Part shown: piece by piece, positions 11,224 through 20,172 of the stretch
Layout: each line of letters begins with the position of its first letter
Numbering within the stretch: position 1 is the stretch's first letter
From: Bog-756 sp038210245
GTDB lineage: Bacteria > Actinomycetota > Acidimicrobiia > Acidimicrobiales > RAAP-2
Length of the DNA stretch: 64,000 bases
Reading direction: 5' to 3'
Assembly: GCA_038210245.1 (NCBI GenBank)
Contig: JBBQWW010000002.1
Coordinates: forward strand, 62,001-126,000
The notes under the pieces: generated by a model
The model's input: only the letters and a program-made list of their open reading frames with translations
What the model was told of the DNA's origin: nothing
Databases searched by the model: none
Translations under genes and position numbers: made by a program

Positions 11224-11242
11224 TCCCAATCGGCCTCAGCCA

Positions 11243-11266
11243 ACCCCGGACGCCTGGGCCCGGGGT
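11243..11266. terminator. Possible bidirectional terminator hairpin after purQ
   Basis: ACCCCG (11243-11248) pairs with CGGGGT (11261-11266) around a 12-base loop, in the 64-base space between convergent purQ and the basic protein gene. There is no T-tract, so it is a weak call based on position and symmetry. Confidence 0.35.
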
Positions 11267-11287
11267 GGGGCCGGACCGGGCCGAGAC

Positions 11288-11719
11288 TCAGCTCCGGGTG
11301 CGGGGGATCTTGGCCTGCTGGAGGACCGAGGCGCTCACACCGACGGTCCGCCACGCCGAGTACGAGATGCCCTTGCGCTCCCCGTAGACCCGAGCCACCT
11401 TGACGAAGCTCTTCTCCAGGGCGACCAGGTCGACGGTCTCCCCGGTGTGGGAGAGCTCGGCCTCGAGACGCTGCCGCTCCTCGATCAGGTGCAGCCGCGA
11501 CAGGGGGTCGGCGGCCGCCAACGAGTTGTCGATGGCGAACAGACGCTTACGGATCGACTCGGGAGTCCGCTTGCGGCCCCGTCGGGGCTTGTTGGACTCC
11601 AGCGCCTCGAGATAGCGGCGCACGATGCGACCTTCTTCGCGTCCCTTGGCCAACGCCGCCTTGTGGTCCTCCGACATCGGAGTTTTTTTGCGCGATTTCG
11701 TGGGGGTAGGAGCTGCCAT
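11288..11719 (-). CDS. Conserved basic protein of unknown function
   Basis: 143 residues, rich in Lys, Arg and Glu. No domain is recognised with confidence. The N-terminal half is strongly basic (AAPTPTKSRKKTP, KPRRGRKRTPESIRKRL). The middle is helical and charged (SRLHLIEERQRLEAEL). The C-terminus ends in a SYSAWRTVGVSASVLQQA stretch that resembles a small helix-turn-helix or tail motif seen in actinobacterial proteins of this kind. Nucleic-acid binding is a reasonable guess from charge only. ATG at 11719 has GAGG 8 bases upstream. It sits on the opposite strand between purQ and purL, so its presence there may be conserved context rather than function. Confidence 0.6.
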   Translation of the reverse strand: MAAPTPTKSRKKTPMSEDHKAALAKGREEGRIVRRYLEALESNKPRRGRKRTPESIRKRLFAIDNSLAAADPLSRLHLIEERQRLEAELSHTGETVDLVALEKSFVKVARVYGERKGISYSAWRTVGVSASVLQQAKIPRTRS

Positions 11720-12473
11720 GTTCAGAGCCTCGCAGAGAACTCCATAGTGCGCAACCCACCGGGCATGTAGGCGGGTTCATAGGCACAAACAGGCCCAATG
11801 ATTGCCGGGACAATGACCTTCCGACCCCGGGGACGGGCGCAAAGGCCGTGAAGGACTTTGCCACTGATCGGAGCCAACAGGCGTGGTCATTGACCACTGG
11901 ATGACCAGGGTAACCGGGCCCTATTGAGGGCGATCCCCCCGCCAGAGAGGGTCACTCTGCCCTACCGGAAGGGATGACGAGTCATGGAGCGACGATCCTG
12001 TCCCGGACCGGGGAGTTCTATCGTCGCCGAGGGTTTGCCGTTGGTCGCGGTCCCATGGCTGGGTGAAATCCCTCCAATCGGGACGCCGGCACGGACCCGT
12101 GATCCCGCCTCATCCGGCTGATCCCAGCGGGCAGGCGGAATCGCCCATCCTCGTCGCCTCCCGGTCCCAATTCGGCGTGTGGGCACCGCAGCAGTGGGCC
12201 CTATGGTCCTCTATCGGAAGCCCGTCGGACGCGGCGGGTCCGGAAATGGATGCCGCCGTGGCCGGTCGGCGCCCGGGGACGCCGGATGACGGTCCACCGG
12301 GCGGCCAGATGGCTACGTGGCGCCGGGTACGCTCGGAGGCGTGGAGCCGCCCGGGTGGCGGTGCTGCGCCTCCGGCACCGGCCCGATCGCCGACCACGAT
12401 GTCGGGTGGGGCGCAACGCCAGACACTGTCGGCCCCATCCACCCAGCCACCAGATGAGGAGCGGAGAGAGCAC
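11720..12473. other. 754-base non-coding gap before purL
   Basis: No convincing gene is seen. The purL frame stays open upstream to 12063, but that part has no similarity to PurL and is Pro/Arg/Ser-rich. The gap should contain the promoters of purL (rightward) and of the basic protein (leftward, a TATGGA hexamer near 11740). Some GGGAC/GGCC-rich half-sites occur around 11808-11860, but I could not define a palindrome. Confidence 0.5.
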
Positions 12474-14789
12474 GTGACGGTCGAGACGGGTTCCGCATCC
12501 AGTGAGCCGCTGCACCGGGCCCTCGGACTCACCGACGGGGAGCGGGACGAGGTGGAGGCCACGCTCGGCCGTCCCCCCAACCATCTCGAGCTGGCCCTGT
12601 TCGCCGTCATGTGGAGCGAGCACTGCTCCTACAAGTCGTCGCGGGTGCACCTGAAGCGGCTGCCGACCGAGGCCCCCCATGTGCTGGTGGGCCCGGGGGA
12701 GAACGCCGGGGTCATCGACGCCGGCGACGGGATCGCCGTGGCCATCCGCATCGAGAGCCATAACCACCCCTCGGCCATCGAGCCCTACCAGGGGGCGGCT
12801 ACCGGCGTCGGCGGCATCCTGCGGGACATCTTCACCATGGGGGCCCGGCCCATCGCCGTGATGGACCCCCTGTTCTTCGGCGACCCGGCCGAGGCCAGAC
12901 AGCAGTGGCTGATCGAGGGCGTCGTGGCCGGCATCTCGGGCTACGGCAACTCGGTGGGGGTCCCCACCATCGGCGGCGAGCTGACCTTCCACGACTGTTA
13001 CGCCCAGAACCCGTTGGTCAACGTGCTGTGCATGGGAGTCCTGCCCACCGACCGGCTGGTGCTCGGGGCCGCCACCGGAGTGGGCAACCTGGCCGTGCTC
13101 CTGGGCTCGTCCACCGGTCGCGACGGCATCGGTGGTGTCAGTGTGCTGGCCTCGGCGGGCTTCGGGGGCGCGGACGCCGAGGCTGAGGCGGCCAAGCGGC
13201 CCAGTGTCCAGGTCGGCGACCCCTACGAGGAGAAACGGTTGATCGAGGCGTGCCTCGAGCTCCTCGACGCCAAGTTGGTGGTGGGCATCCAGGACCTGGG
13301 TGGGGCCGGACTGGTCTGCGCCACCAGCGAGACGGCGGCCCGGGGCGGTGTGGGCATGGACGTCGACGTCACCGCGGTTCCCCGACGCGAGCCGGCCATG
13401 GCCCCCTTCGAGGTCATGACCTCCGAGAGCCAGGAGCGGATGCTGGCCATCGTCACCCCCGAGGACCTCCCCCGGGTGGAGGAGGTGTGCCGGAAGTGGG
13501 AGGTGCGTTCGGCCGTTGTCGGGCGGGTCACCGATCCTCCCGAGGGGCAGCCGGGACGCCTGCGCATCCTCGACGGCTTCGACGGCGAGGTCCTGGGTGA
13601 TGTGCCGGCCAGTGCCCTCAGCGACGACGCCCCCCTCTACCACCGCCCCCTGAGCCGTCCCGGCGACCACGAGGCCCGCGCCGCCCACGATCCCGGCGCG
13701 CTGTCGGCCCCGGTGGACTGCGGGCCCGACGTCCTGTCCCTGCTGGCCGACCCCTCGTGGGTCTACCGGCAGTACGACCACCAGCTCTTCCTCAACACCG
13801 TGGACGGGCCGGGCGGGGATGCCGCCGTGCTCCGGCTGGCCGCCCCGGGTCTGCCGCCATCGGCCAAGGGTCTGGCTCTCACCACCGACTCCAACCCCAC
13901 CTGGTGCGCCATCGACCCCCGGGCCGGCACCGCCGCCACCGTGGCCGAGGGGGCCCTCAACGTGGCCTGCGCCGGGGCCCGGCCCATGGCCGTGGTCAAC
14001 TGCCTCAACTTCGGCAACCCCGAGCACCCCGAGGTCATGTGGCAGCTGTCGGAGGCCATCGACGGCATGAGCGAGGCCTGCCTCGGCCTCGGCCTGCCCG
14101 TCATCGGGGGCAACGTGAGCCTCTACAACGAGAGCTACGGCGTGGACATCAACCCCACTCCGGTCATCGGCGTGCTGGGCCTGATCGACCGCCTGGCCGC
14201 CCGCCCTCCCGGGGTGACCCTGGTGGACGGAGCCTCGCTGGTCCTGCTGGACGCCGGCACCCTGAGTCCGCCGCCCGGTCCCCCGTCCCTGGCCGGCTCC
14301 CGCTGGGCCGTGGAGGTCAGGCGCCACCGTGACGGGACGCTGCCCACCCTCGACTTGGCCGGCCACCGTCGGTTGGTGGAGTTGGTGACCGCCCTGGTGG
14401 CCGAGGTCGTGGCCGGCGCCGGGCCGGCCGACGCCGTATCGGGCCCGGCGCTGGTGTCGGGGATCCACGACGTGTCCGGCGGCGGCCTGGGGGTGGCGCT
14501 GACCGAGATGGCCGTCCGCTCCGGGGTCGGCCTCGGCGTGGCGGGGGTGTCCGACCACCACGAGCTGTTCACCGAGGCGCCGTCGCGGGTGGTGGTCTGC
14601 ACCACCCATCCCGCCGAGCTGGTGGCCCGGGCCGCCGAGGCCGGGGTGGGGTTCCGGGTGCTCGGCACCACCGGGGGCGACCGGGTGGTGGTGGAGGGCC
14701 TGGTCGACCTCGACCTGGCCGAGGCCACGGCGGCCTGGCGGGACCGTCTGCCCGACCTGCTCGACGAGCTGGCCCCGGTCACCAACTGA
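12474..14789 (+). CDS. purL: Phosphoribosylformylglycinamidine synthase, large subunit PurL
   Basis: 771 residues, the small-type PurL that needs PurS and PurQ. It makes FGAM from FGAR, ATP and glutamine-derived ammonia. GTG at 12474 is preceded by GGAGAGAG and gives the usual N-terminus (LHRALGLTDGERDEVEATLG). Conserved segments: MWSEHCSYKSSRVHL, the FGAR/ATP region ESHNHPSAIEPYQGAATGVG, QDLGGAGLVCATSE, and in the second half NCLNFGNPEHPEVMWQ and GNVSLYNESYG. It overlaps the convergent PHP gene by 11 bases. It is separated from purQ by about 1.25 kb and so has its own promoter. Confidence 0.96.
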   Translation: MTVETGSASSEPLHRALGLTDGERDEVEATLGRPPNHLELALFAVMWSEHCSYKSSRVHLKRLPTEAPHVLVGPGENAGVIDAGDGIAVAIRIESHNHPSAIEPYQGAATGVGGILRDIFTMGARPIAVMDPLFFGDPAEARQQWLIEGVVAGISGYGNSVGVPTIGGELTFHDCYAQNPLVNVLCMGVLPTDRLVLGAATGVGNLAVLLGSSTGRDGIGGVSVLASAGFGGADAEAEAAKRPSVQVGDPYEEKRLIEACLELLDAKLVVGIQDLGGAGLVCATSETAARGGVGMDVDVTAVPRREPAMAPFEVMTSESQERMLAIVTPEDLPRVEEVCRKWEVRSAVVGRVTDPPEGQPGRLRILDGFDGEVLGDVPASALSDDAPLYHRPLSRPGDHEARAAHDPGALSAPVDCGPDVLSLLADPSWVYRQYDHQLFLNTVDGPGGDAAVLRLAAPGLPPSAKGLALTTDSNPTWCAIDPRAGTAATVAEGALNVACAGARPMAVVNCLNFGNPEHPEVMWQLSEAIDGMSEACLGLGLPVIGGNVSLYNESYGVDINPTPVIGVLGLIDRLAARPPGVTLVDGASLVLLDAGTLSPPPGPPSLAGSRWAVEVRRHRDGTLPTLDLAGHRRLVELVTALVAEVVAGAGPADAVSGPALVSGIHDVSGGGLGVALTEMAVRSGVGLGVAGVSDHHELFTEAPSRVVVCTTHPAELVARAAEAGVGFRVLGTTGGDRVVVEGLVDLDLAEATAAWRDRLPDLLDELAPVTN

Positions 14790-15630
14790 CGGGGCGACGG
14801 GCCTCCAGCAGACCGAGCACCTTGTCGGGCACCTTCAGGTCGCCCTGCCCGGTGCCCACCGACAGGTCGGGCTTGATGGTTCCGTGATGGTCGGATCCGC
14901 CCGTGGCCACCAGCCCGAACCGGCGGGCCAGATTGCCCAGCTCGGTGCGTTGGCGGGGCGAGTACCGCCCGTAGATGGCCTCGATCCCCCCGAAGCCGGC
15001 GTCAGCCAGCTCGCCTACCACCCGGGCCAGATCGGGACCTTCGAGGCCCAGGCTGAAGGGGTGGGCCAGGACGGCCACCCCGCCCGAGGCCCGGGCCAGC
15101 GCGGCCACGTCGGCTCCGGTCAGCCTCGCCTTGCCCACGTAGGCCTGGCGGTCGTTGCCCAGGTAGCGGTCGAAGGCGTCGTCGACGGACGCCGCCGCAC
15201 CGGCCTCGACCAGGGCCGTGGCGAAGTGGGGTCGACCCATGCCGTCCTCCCCACCGGCGATGGCCACCACCCGGTCGTAGGTGACCGGAAGGCCCAGGTC
15301 GACCAGCCGTCGGGCCAGGGCCAGGTTCCGGCGCCGACGATCCTGGCGGAGCCGCCCCAGCTCCTCGTGGAGGGCCCCGCCGTCCTCCTCGACGAAGTAC
15401 ACCAGCACGTGCATCCCGCCGGGCCCCACCGGACGACAGGAGACCTCGCATCCGGGCACGAAGGTGATCCCGAGCTCGGTGGCCCGCTGCCGGGCGGCGG
15501 CGACACCGGCCAGCGAGTCGTGGTCGGTGAGGGCCACGGCGCTGCAGCCGGCCTCCACGGCCAGCTCCACGATGCGCTCGGGGGTGTCGCTCCCGTCCGA
15601 GACGGTGGAGTGGGTGTGGAGGTCGATCAC
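14779..15630 (-). CDS. PHP-domain metal-dependent phosphoesterase (TrpH/YciV-like)
   Basis: 283 residues from a GTG at 15630. This start makes the protein begin VIDLHTHSTVSDGSDTP, the family's normal N-terminus. It lies 8 bases after a TAGCGT -10-like hexamer (15644-15639), indicating a leaderless message; a longer frame opens at 15687. Metal-binding motifs are DLHTHS, LTDHDSLAG, PGCEVSC, VLAHPFSLG and the C-terminal GGSDHHG. Relatives hydrolyse 3',5'-nucleoside bisphosphates or short RNA. It is convergent with purL and divergent from purF, so it sits inside the purine cluster. A role in nucleotide salvage is only an inference. Confidence 0.85.
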   Translation of the reverse strand: MIDLHTHSTVSDGSDTPERIVELAVEAGCSAVALTDHDSLAGVAAARQRATELGITFVPGCEVSCRPVGPGGMHVLVYFVEEDGGALHEELGRLRQDRRRRNLALARRLVDLGLPVTYDRVVAIAGGEDGMGRPHFATALVEAGAAASVDDAFDRYLGNDRQAYVGKARLTGADVAALARASGGVAVLAHPFSLGLEGPDLARVVGELADAGFGGIEAIYGRYSPRQRTELGNLARRFGLVATGGSDHHGTIKPDLSVGTGQGDLKVPDKVLGLLEARRPVSW

Positions 15631-15784
15631 ACGGGTGGACGCTACCGGGGACCCATCGGGGCGGCCCGGATTCGGGGAGCGGCACACGGTGGGTGGGCCC
15701 CACTAGTCTGGAGTGGCACGGTGAGGTGATTGTGTGGCCTAATCGTGCCGAGCAGGTGGAAGAGCGAGCCCGACGACCCCCGGT

Positions 15785-17293
15785 GTGTGCGGTGATCAAC
15801 CGATGATGGAGGCCAAGGAAGCGTGCGGAGTCTTCGGGGTCTACGCCCCGGGGCGCTCCGTGGCCCACCTGACCTTCGACGGCCTCTACGCCCTGCAGCA
15901 CCGTGGCCAGGAGTCGGCCGGCATGGCCGTCAGCGACGGCGACGTCATCACCGTGATGAAGGACATGGGTCTGGTCACCACGGTGTTCGACGAGCGGAAG
16001 CTCTCGGGCCTCCGCGGCCACATGGCCATCGGCCACACCCGCTACTCCACCGCCGGGTCCAGCGACTGGATCCACGCCCAGCCCGTGTACCGGGCGGTGG
16101 GCCGGGCCGGGTTCGCCCTCGGCCACAACGGCAACCTGACCAACACCGCCGAGTTGGGTGAGGCGGCCGGCATGCTGCCGGGTCTGGTGTCCTCGGACAG
16201 CGACCTGGTCGCCGAGCTGCTGGGCCAGGCCTTCCCACCCGAGCTGCCCGAGCGCACCCGCGCCGAGATCGGGGACGACCTCGAGCACGCGCTGGTCAAG
16301 GTGCTGCCGTCGGTGGAGGGGGCGTTCTCGTTCGTGCTCCTCGATTCCGACCGGCTCATCGGGGTCCGCGATCCCAACGGCTTCCGTCCCCTGTGCCTCG
16401 GCCGCCTGGACGCCACCGACGAGTTCGAACAGGGCTGGGTGCTGGCCTCGGAGTCGCCCGCCCTCGATGTGATCGGGGCCACCTTCATCCGTGAGCTGGA
16501 GCCCGGCGAGATGGTGGTGATCGACGGCAAGGAGGTCCGCTCGGAGCGTCCCTTCCCGGCCGAGCGGCTCGACCCGAAGCTCTGCATCTTCGAGTTCGTC
16601 TACTTCGCCCGGCCCGACACCCGTCTGTACGGCAACGAGGTGCACGGCGCCCGCCGCCGGATGGGCCAGCTGCTGGCCACCCAGGCCCCGGTCCCGGCCG
16701 ACCTGGTGATGGGCGTGCCCGACTCGGGCGTGCCCGCCGCCGAGGGCTACGCCGTCGAGTCGGGCATCCCCTACGGCCAGGGGCTGGTCAAGAACCGGTA
16801 CATCGGCCGCACCTTCATCGCCCCCACCCAGGCCGAGCGGGCCAACGGGGTGCGCCGCAAGCTCAACCCCCTGCGCGAGAACATCGTCGGCAAGCGGGTC
16901 ATCGTGGTGGACGACTCCATCGTCCGGGGGACCACCACCCGGGCCATGGTCAAGATGCTGCGAGAGTCGGGCGCCGTACAGGTCCATCTGCGGATCTCGT
17001 CGCCGCCCTTCCGCTGGCCCTGCTTCTACGGCATCGACACACCCGACCGCACCGAGCTGCTGGCCTCCATCAAGACCCTTGACGAGATCGTGGAGTTCCT
17101 CGATGTGGACTCGCTCGAGTACCTCTCCCTCGACCACCTGGTGCAGGCTATCGACGCACCGGGTGCGGGATTCTGCGATGCCTGCCTGACCGGCCACTAC
17201 CCGATCCCGGTCCCGGTGCAGCTCTCGGAGCGTGCCGCCCTTCCCGACGAGGCCGGCTCCTCCCTCTCCGGCGTGGCCGGCACCCCGGCGTGA
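15785..17293 (+). CDS. purF: Amidophosphoribosyltransferase (glutamine PRPP amidotransferase)
   Basis: 502 residues. First step of purine synthesis: PRPP plus glutamine to phosphoribosylamine. The frame starts at a GTG; ATGs at 15803 and 15806 are alternatives, and none has a good ribosome site. A short propeptide precedes Cys14 (ACGVFGVYAPG), the N-terminal nucleophile exposed after processing. LQHRGQESAGM and GHNGNLTN are the glutaminase domain. The PRPP motif is VIVVDDSIVRGTT. Cysteines in LCIFEFVYFA, WPCFYGIDTP and GFCDACLTGHYP are the ligands of the 4Fe-4S cluster of the B. subtilis type, so oxygen-sensitive turnover is likely. Confidence 0.95.
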   Translation: MCGDQPMMEAKEACGVFGVYAPGRSVAHLTFDGLYALQHRGQESAGMAVSDGDVITVMKDMGLVTTVFDERKLSGLRGHMAIGHTRYSTAGSSDWIHAQPVYRAVGRAGFALGHNGNLTNTAELGEAAGMLPGLVSSDSDLVAELLGQAFPPELPERTRAEIGDDLEHALVKVLPSVEGAFSFVLLDSDRLIGVRDPNGFRPLCLGRLDATDEFEQGWVLASESPALDVIGATFIRELEPGEMVVIDGKEVRSERPFPAERLDPKLCIFEFVYFARPDTRLYGNEVHGARRRMGQLLATQAPVPADLVMGVPDSGVPAAEGYAVESGIPYGQGLVKNRYIGRTFIAPTQAERANGVRRKLNPLRENIVGKRVIVVDDSIVRGTTTRAMVKMLRESGAVQVHLRISSPPFRWPCFYGIDTPDRTELLASIKTLDEIVEFLDVDSLEYLSLDHLVQAIDAPGAGFCDACLTGHYPIPVPVQLSERAALPDEAGSSLSGVAGTPA

Positions 17294-18429
17294 CCGGGTC
17301 CGTCCCGGATCCGACCCAGCACCTGACCCACCTCACGCCGGCCACCTACGCCGCCGCCGGGGTGGACATCGAGGCCGGCGAGCGGGCCGTCGATCTGATC
17401 AAGCCCCTGGTGGCGGCCACCCTCCGTCCCGAGGTCCTCGGTGGACTGGGCGACTTCGGTGGCCTGTTCGAGCTCGATCCGCACCATCGGTTCGACCAGC
17501 CGGTACTGGTGGCCGGCACCGACGGGGTCGGGACCAAAGCCCTGGTGGCCCAGGCCCTGGGCCGGTACGACACCATCGGGATCGACCTGGTGGCCATGTG
17601 CGTGGACGACCTGGTGTGCCAGGGGGCCGAGCCCCTCTTCGTGCTGGACTACATCTCTTCGGGTGCCGTCGACCCGACCCAGATGGCCGAGCTGGTGTCG
17701 GGGGTGGCCGACGGGTGCCGACAGGTGGGGGCGGCGCTGCTCGGAGGCGAGATGGCCGAGCACCCCGGGGTCATGAAGCCCGGTGAGTTCGACCTGGTGG
17801 GCTTCGCCGTGGGCGTGGTCGACCGGAAGGACATCCTGGGTCCGGCCAAGGTGCGCCCCCGGGACGTGCTGATCGGGCTGGCCTCACCCGGACTCCGCTG
17901 CAACGGCTACACCCTGGCCCGCCACGTCCTGTTGGAGCGGGCCGGCCGGACCTACGACGGCCCGGCCTGGCCCGGGGCCGCGGTGACGCTGGCCGATGAG
18001 CTGATGCGACCGTCCGTGCTCTACGCTCCGGCGGTGCTGGCGGCCATCGGGGCGGCCGACGTCCACGCTGTGGCCCACATCACCGGCGGTGGGTTCGAGG
18101 GGAATGTGCCCCGGGCCCTGCCCCATGAGGGCCTGGGCGCCGTGATCGACCGGGGGACCTGGACGGTGCCGCCCATCTTCAGCGAGATCCGGCGCCAAGG
18201 GAGTGTGACCGACGAGGAGATGGCCCGGGTGTTCAACCTGGGCCTCGGTATGGTCGTGGTGGTCGGCCCGGCCAGTGCCGATGACGCGTTGGCCGCCTTA
18301 CGGGGCGCCGGAGTCGAAGCCACCGTGGTGGGCCGGGTGGAAGAGGGTCACTACGGGGTGGAGTTCACCGGCCCCCGCTTCTGGGCCGAAGCGTCGGATG
18401 GACCCGGCGGACCGGCGGTGTCGGCATGA
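17290..18429 (+). CDS. purM: Phosphoribosylformylglycinamidine cyclo-ligase (AIR synthetase)
   Basis: 379 residues starting at a GTG that overlaps the purF stop by 4 bases. It closes the imidazole ring using ATP. Family blocks: TYAAAGVDIEAGERAVDLIK, VAGTDGVGTKALVAQ, GIDLVAMCVDDLVCQGAEPLFVLDY, GGEMAEHPG and HITGGGFEGNVPRALP. Length is slightly above the usual 340-350 because of short additions at both ends. Coupled to pyrE downstream by another 4-base overlap. Confidence 0.96.
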   Translation: MTGSVPDPTQHLTHLTPATYAAAGVDIEAGERAVDLIKPLVAATLRPEVLGGLGDFGGLFELDPHHRFDQPVLVAGTDGVGTKALVAQALGRYDTIGIDLVAMCVDDLVCQGAEPLFVLDYISSGAVDPTQMAELVSGVADGCRQVGAALLGGEMAEHPGVMKPGEFDLVGFAVGVVDRKDILGPAKVRPRDVLIGLASPGLRCNGYTLARHVLLERAGRTYDGPAWPGAAVTLADELMRPSVLYAPAVLAAIGAADVHAVAHITGGGFEGNVPRALPHEGLGAVIDRGTWTVPPIFSEIRRQGSVTDEEMARVFNLGLGMVVVVGPASADDALAALRGAGVEATVVGRVEEGHYGVEFTGPRFWAEASDGPGGPAVSA

Positions 18430-18995
18430 GCGGGTCCCTGCCGACGACCGAGTTCGAGGCCCTCCGGGCCCACCTGTTGGAGCACTCGGTCAAGCGGGGT
18501 GACTTCACCCTCAAGTCCGGTCGCACGAGCTCCTGGTTCATCGACTCCAAGCAGACGGTGTGCCGCCCCGAGGCCATGGTGTGGGTGGCCGACGGCGTGC
18601 TGTCGGTCCTTCCCGACGAGGCCGACGCCATCGGGGGGCTGACCATGGGGGCCGACCCGGTGGCCTTCGTGACCGCCGGCGTGGCCGCCCTCCGGGGGCG
18701 GAAGCTGAAGGCCTTCAGCGTGCGCAAGGAGGCCAAGGACCACGGAGGCGGTGGCCGGATCGCCGGTGCCCTCGATCCGGGGGACCGGGTGGTGATCACC
18801 GAGGACACGGTGACCCGGGGGACGTCCCTGCTGGAAGCGGCCCACGCCGTCATGGAGGCCGGGGCCCTACCGATCCTGCTGGTGGCGGTGGTGGACCGAG
18901 GGGGAACGGTGGCCGCCATGGCCGCAGCCGAGGGTCTGCCCTTCCGGGCCCTGCTCACCGCGCCCGATCTCGGATTCGAGTACGAAGGGGCCTGA
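18426..18995 (+). CDS. pyrE: Orotate phosphoribosyltransferase
   Basis: 189 residues. It converts orotate and PRPP to OMP in pyrimidine synthesis. The N-terminal FTLKSGRTSSWFIDSK and the PRPP-binding loop VVITEDTVTRGTSLLEA are diagnostic. KAFSVRKEAKDHG is the mobile catalytic loop. It overlaps purM, so one pyrimidine gene is expressed with purF-purM, and both PurF and PyrE consume PRPP. It ends 9 bases before the convergent ferredoxin gene. Confidence 0.93.
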   Translation: MSGSLPTTEFEALRAHLLEHSVKRGDFTLKSGRTSSWFIDSKQTVCRPEAMVWVADGVLSVLPDEADAIGGLTMGADPVAFVTAGVAALRGRKLKAFSVRKEAKDHGGGGRIAGALDPGDRVVITEDTVTRGTSLLEAAHAVMEAGALPILLVAVVDRGGTVAAMAAAEGLPFRALLTAPDLGFEYEGA

Positions 18996-19004
18996 GCCGG
19001 CCGG

Positions 19005-19349
19005 TCAGGCCAGGCGGGTCAGGACGATGGCCTGCTCGGGGCAGGCCACCACGCAGAGGCCGCAGGCGCGGCAGTCGTCGGCATGGGGGGCGTAGGCCGT
19101 CATCATGCCGTGGGCCCGCACCTTCAGCCGGGTGAGCCGTCCCAGCCCCTGGTAGTCGGTGTCGTCGATGCGGCGCACCTCGAAGACGTCGTTGGGACAG
19201 ACGTCGATGCAGTCCCGTGTTCCCTCGCACCGGCCATGGTCGATGACCGGCACCAAGGTCCCGGACGGGGCCGAGCACCGCTCGCCCGGACGATCCGGGT
19301 GGGCGGCGGCCCGGCGCTGCTTGGCCAGTCGGTCGGGGTCCGAGGTCAT
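19005..19349 (-). CDS. Ferredoxin-like protein with two Fe-S cluster motifs
   Basis: 114 residues. The first cluster motif is CEGTRDCIDVCP (C-x5-C-x3-C), which lacks one cysteine of the classical C-x2-C-x2-C-x3-C pattern. The second is the complete CRACGLCVVACPEQA. The first site may therefore hold a 3Fe-4S cluster or use a distant ligand. The 27 residues before VIDHGRCEG are polar and may be a tail. It is translated from an ATG overlapping the stop of the PadR gene, so the two are one transcript, and PadR may sense something connected with this electron carrier. The redox partner is unknown. Confidence 0.8.
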   Translation of the reverse strand: MTSDPDRLAKQRRAAAHPDRPGERCSAPSGTLVPVIDHGRCEGTRDCIDVCPNDVFEVRRIDDTDYQGLGRLTRLKVRAHGMMTAYAPHADDCRACGLCVVACPEQAIVLTRLA

Positions 19350-20083
19350 GAGCCGGAGACCGGCCCGGAGGTCTCGGTCGGGGCCGTGGCGGGCTCGGGC
19401 GATTCGCCCCTCTGCTCGGTGGCCGCGTCACCGTCGGCCAGCACCAGGTAGATGCGTCGCCGGGTGTCGGCCAGTATCTCGCCCACCGTCTTCACCTGGT
19501 TCTCGCTGCCGGAGCGACCCACCTGCATGGTGGCCGCGGCGACCTCGACCATGAGGCCCCGGAGGTCGACCAGTGAACGGTCGGCGCCCCGGGCCGCCCG
19601 TTCCCAAGGTTTTGGTCCGTCGGCGACCTCCTCAGCTGCGGTCCGACCCTCGGCGGTCAGGCTGAAGACCCGTCGGCCCTCGGCCTTGTCCGCCGTGACC
19701 AGGCCCTGGTCCTCCATGGCCTGGAGGTTCGGGTAGACCGAGCCGGGGCTGGGGCGCCAGACCCCGCCGCTGCGCTCGGTCAGTTCGTTGATGATCTGGT
19801 AGCCGTGCATCGGTTCCTCGGCCAGCAGGGCGAGGATGGCCACCCGGACGTCCCCCCGTCCCCGCTTCGGGCCCCGGCCGAACATCGGAGGGCCGAAGCC
19901 CGGGCCCATGCCCCCGTGCCGTCCGCCCGCGAAGCCGAAGGCATCGTCCCGGCCTCGTCCCCGGCCGCCGCCCCGTCCCCGGGGGGAGCCGCCGAGGCGG
20001 TCAGATCGGCCCCCGTGGCCGGCGAAGCCCGGTCCTCGTCGGGTTCCGGTGGTGGTCTCGTCGAATCGTTTGTGTCCATGCAT
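19346..20083 (-). CDS. PadR-family transcriptional regulator with Gly/Arg-rich N-terminus
   Basis: About 245 residues from the ATG at 20083, chosen because GAAGGAG lies 9 bases upstream (the longer frame would start inside that ribosome site). The first 75 residues are low-complexity and rich in Gly, Arg and Phe (RGRGGGRGRGRDD), unusual for this family. The PadR winged helix follows: VRVAILALLAEEPMHGYQIINEL, WRPSPGSVYPNLQAMEDQGLV and GRRVFSLTAEGR. A helical C-terminal part gives dimerisation. A near-consensus promoter with a palindrome over its -10 box lies upstream, consistent with self-repression. Ligand unknown. Confidence 0.85.
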   Translation of the reverse strand: MHGHKRFDETTTGTRRGPGFAGHGGRSDRLGGSPRGRGGGRGRGRDDAFGFAGGRHGGMGPGFGPPMFGRGPKRGRGDVRVAILALLAEEPMHGYQIINELTERSGGVWRPSPGSVYPNLQAMEDQGLVTADKAEGRRVFSLTAEGRTAAEEVADGPKPWERAARGADRSLVDLRGLMVEVAAATMQVGRSGSENQVKTVGEILADTRRRIYLVLADGDAATEQRGESPEPATAPTETSGPVSGS

Positions 20084-20172
20084 CAGGTAGTGCTCCTTCA
20101 ATCTCTGGTCCGGGCCCGGCGGTCGGCCCCGGAGGCTGGTGGAGCCGGTCTATCGACCGCTCACGTTGTATA

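Noticed and set aside
11808..11860. Possible DosR-type boxes (GGGAC...GGCC) in the purL upstream gap
   Set aside because: The half-sites do not form the expected symmetric 18-20 base motif, and no DosR-like genes are here.
12063..12473. In-frame extension of purL by 137 codons
   Set aside because: It is Pro/Arg/Ser-rich without PurL similarity, and a GTG with a good ribosome site at 12474 gives the family N-terminus.
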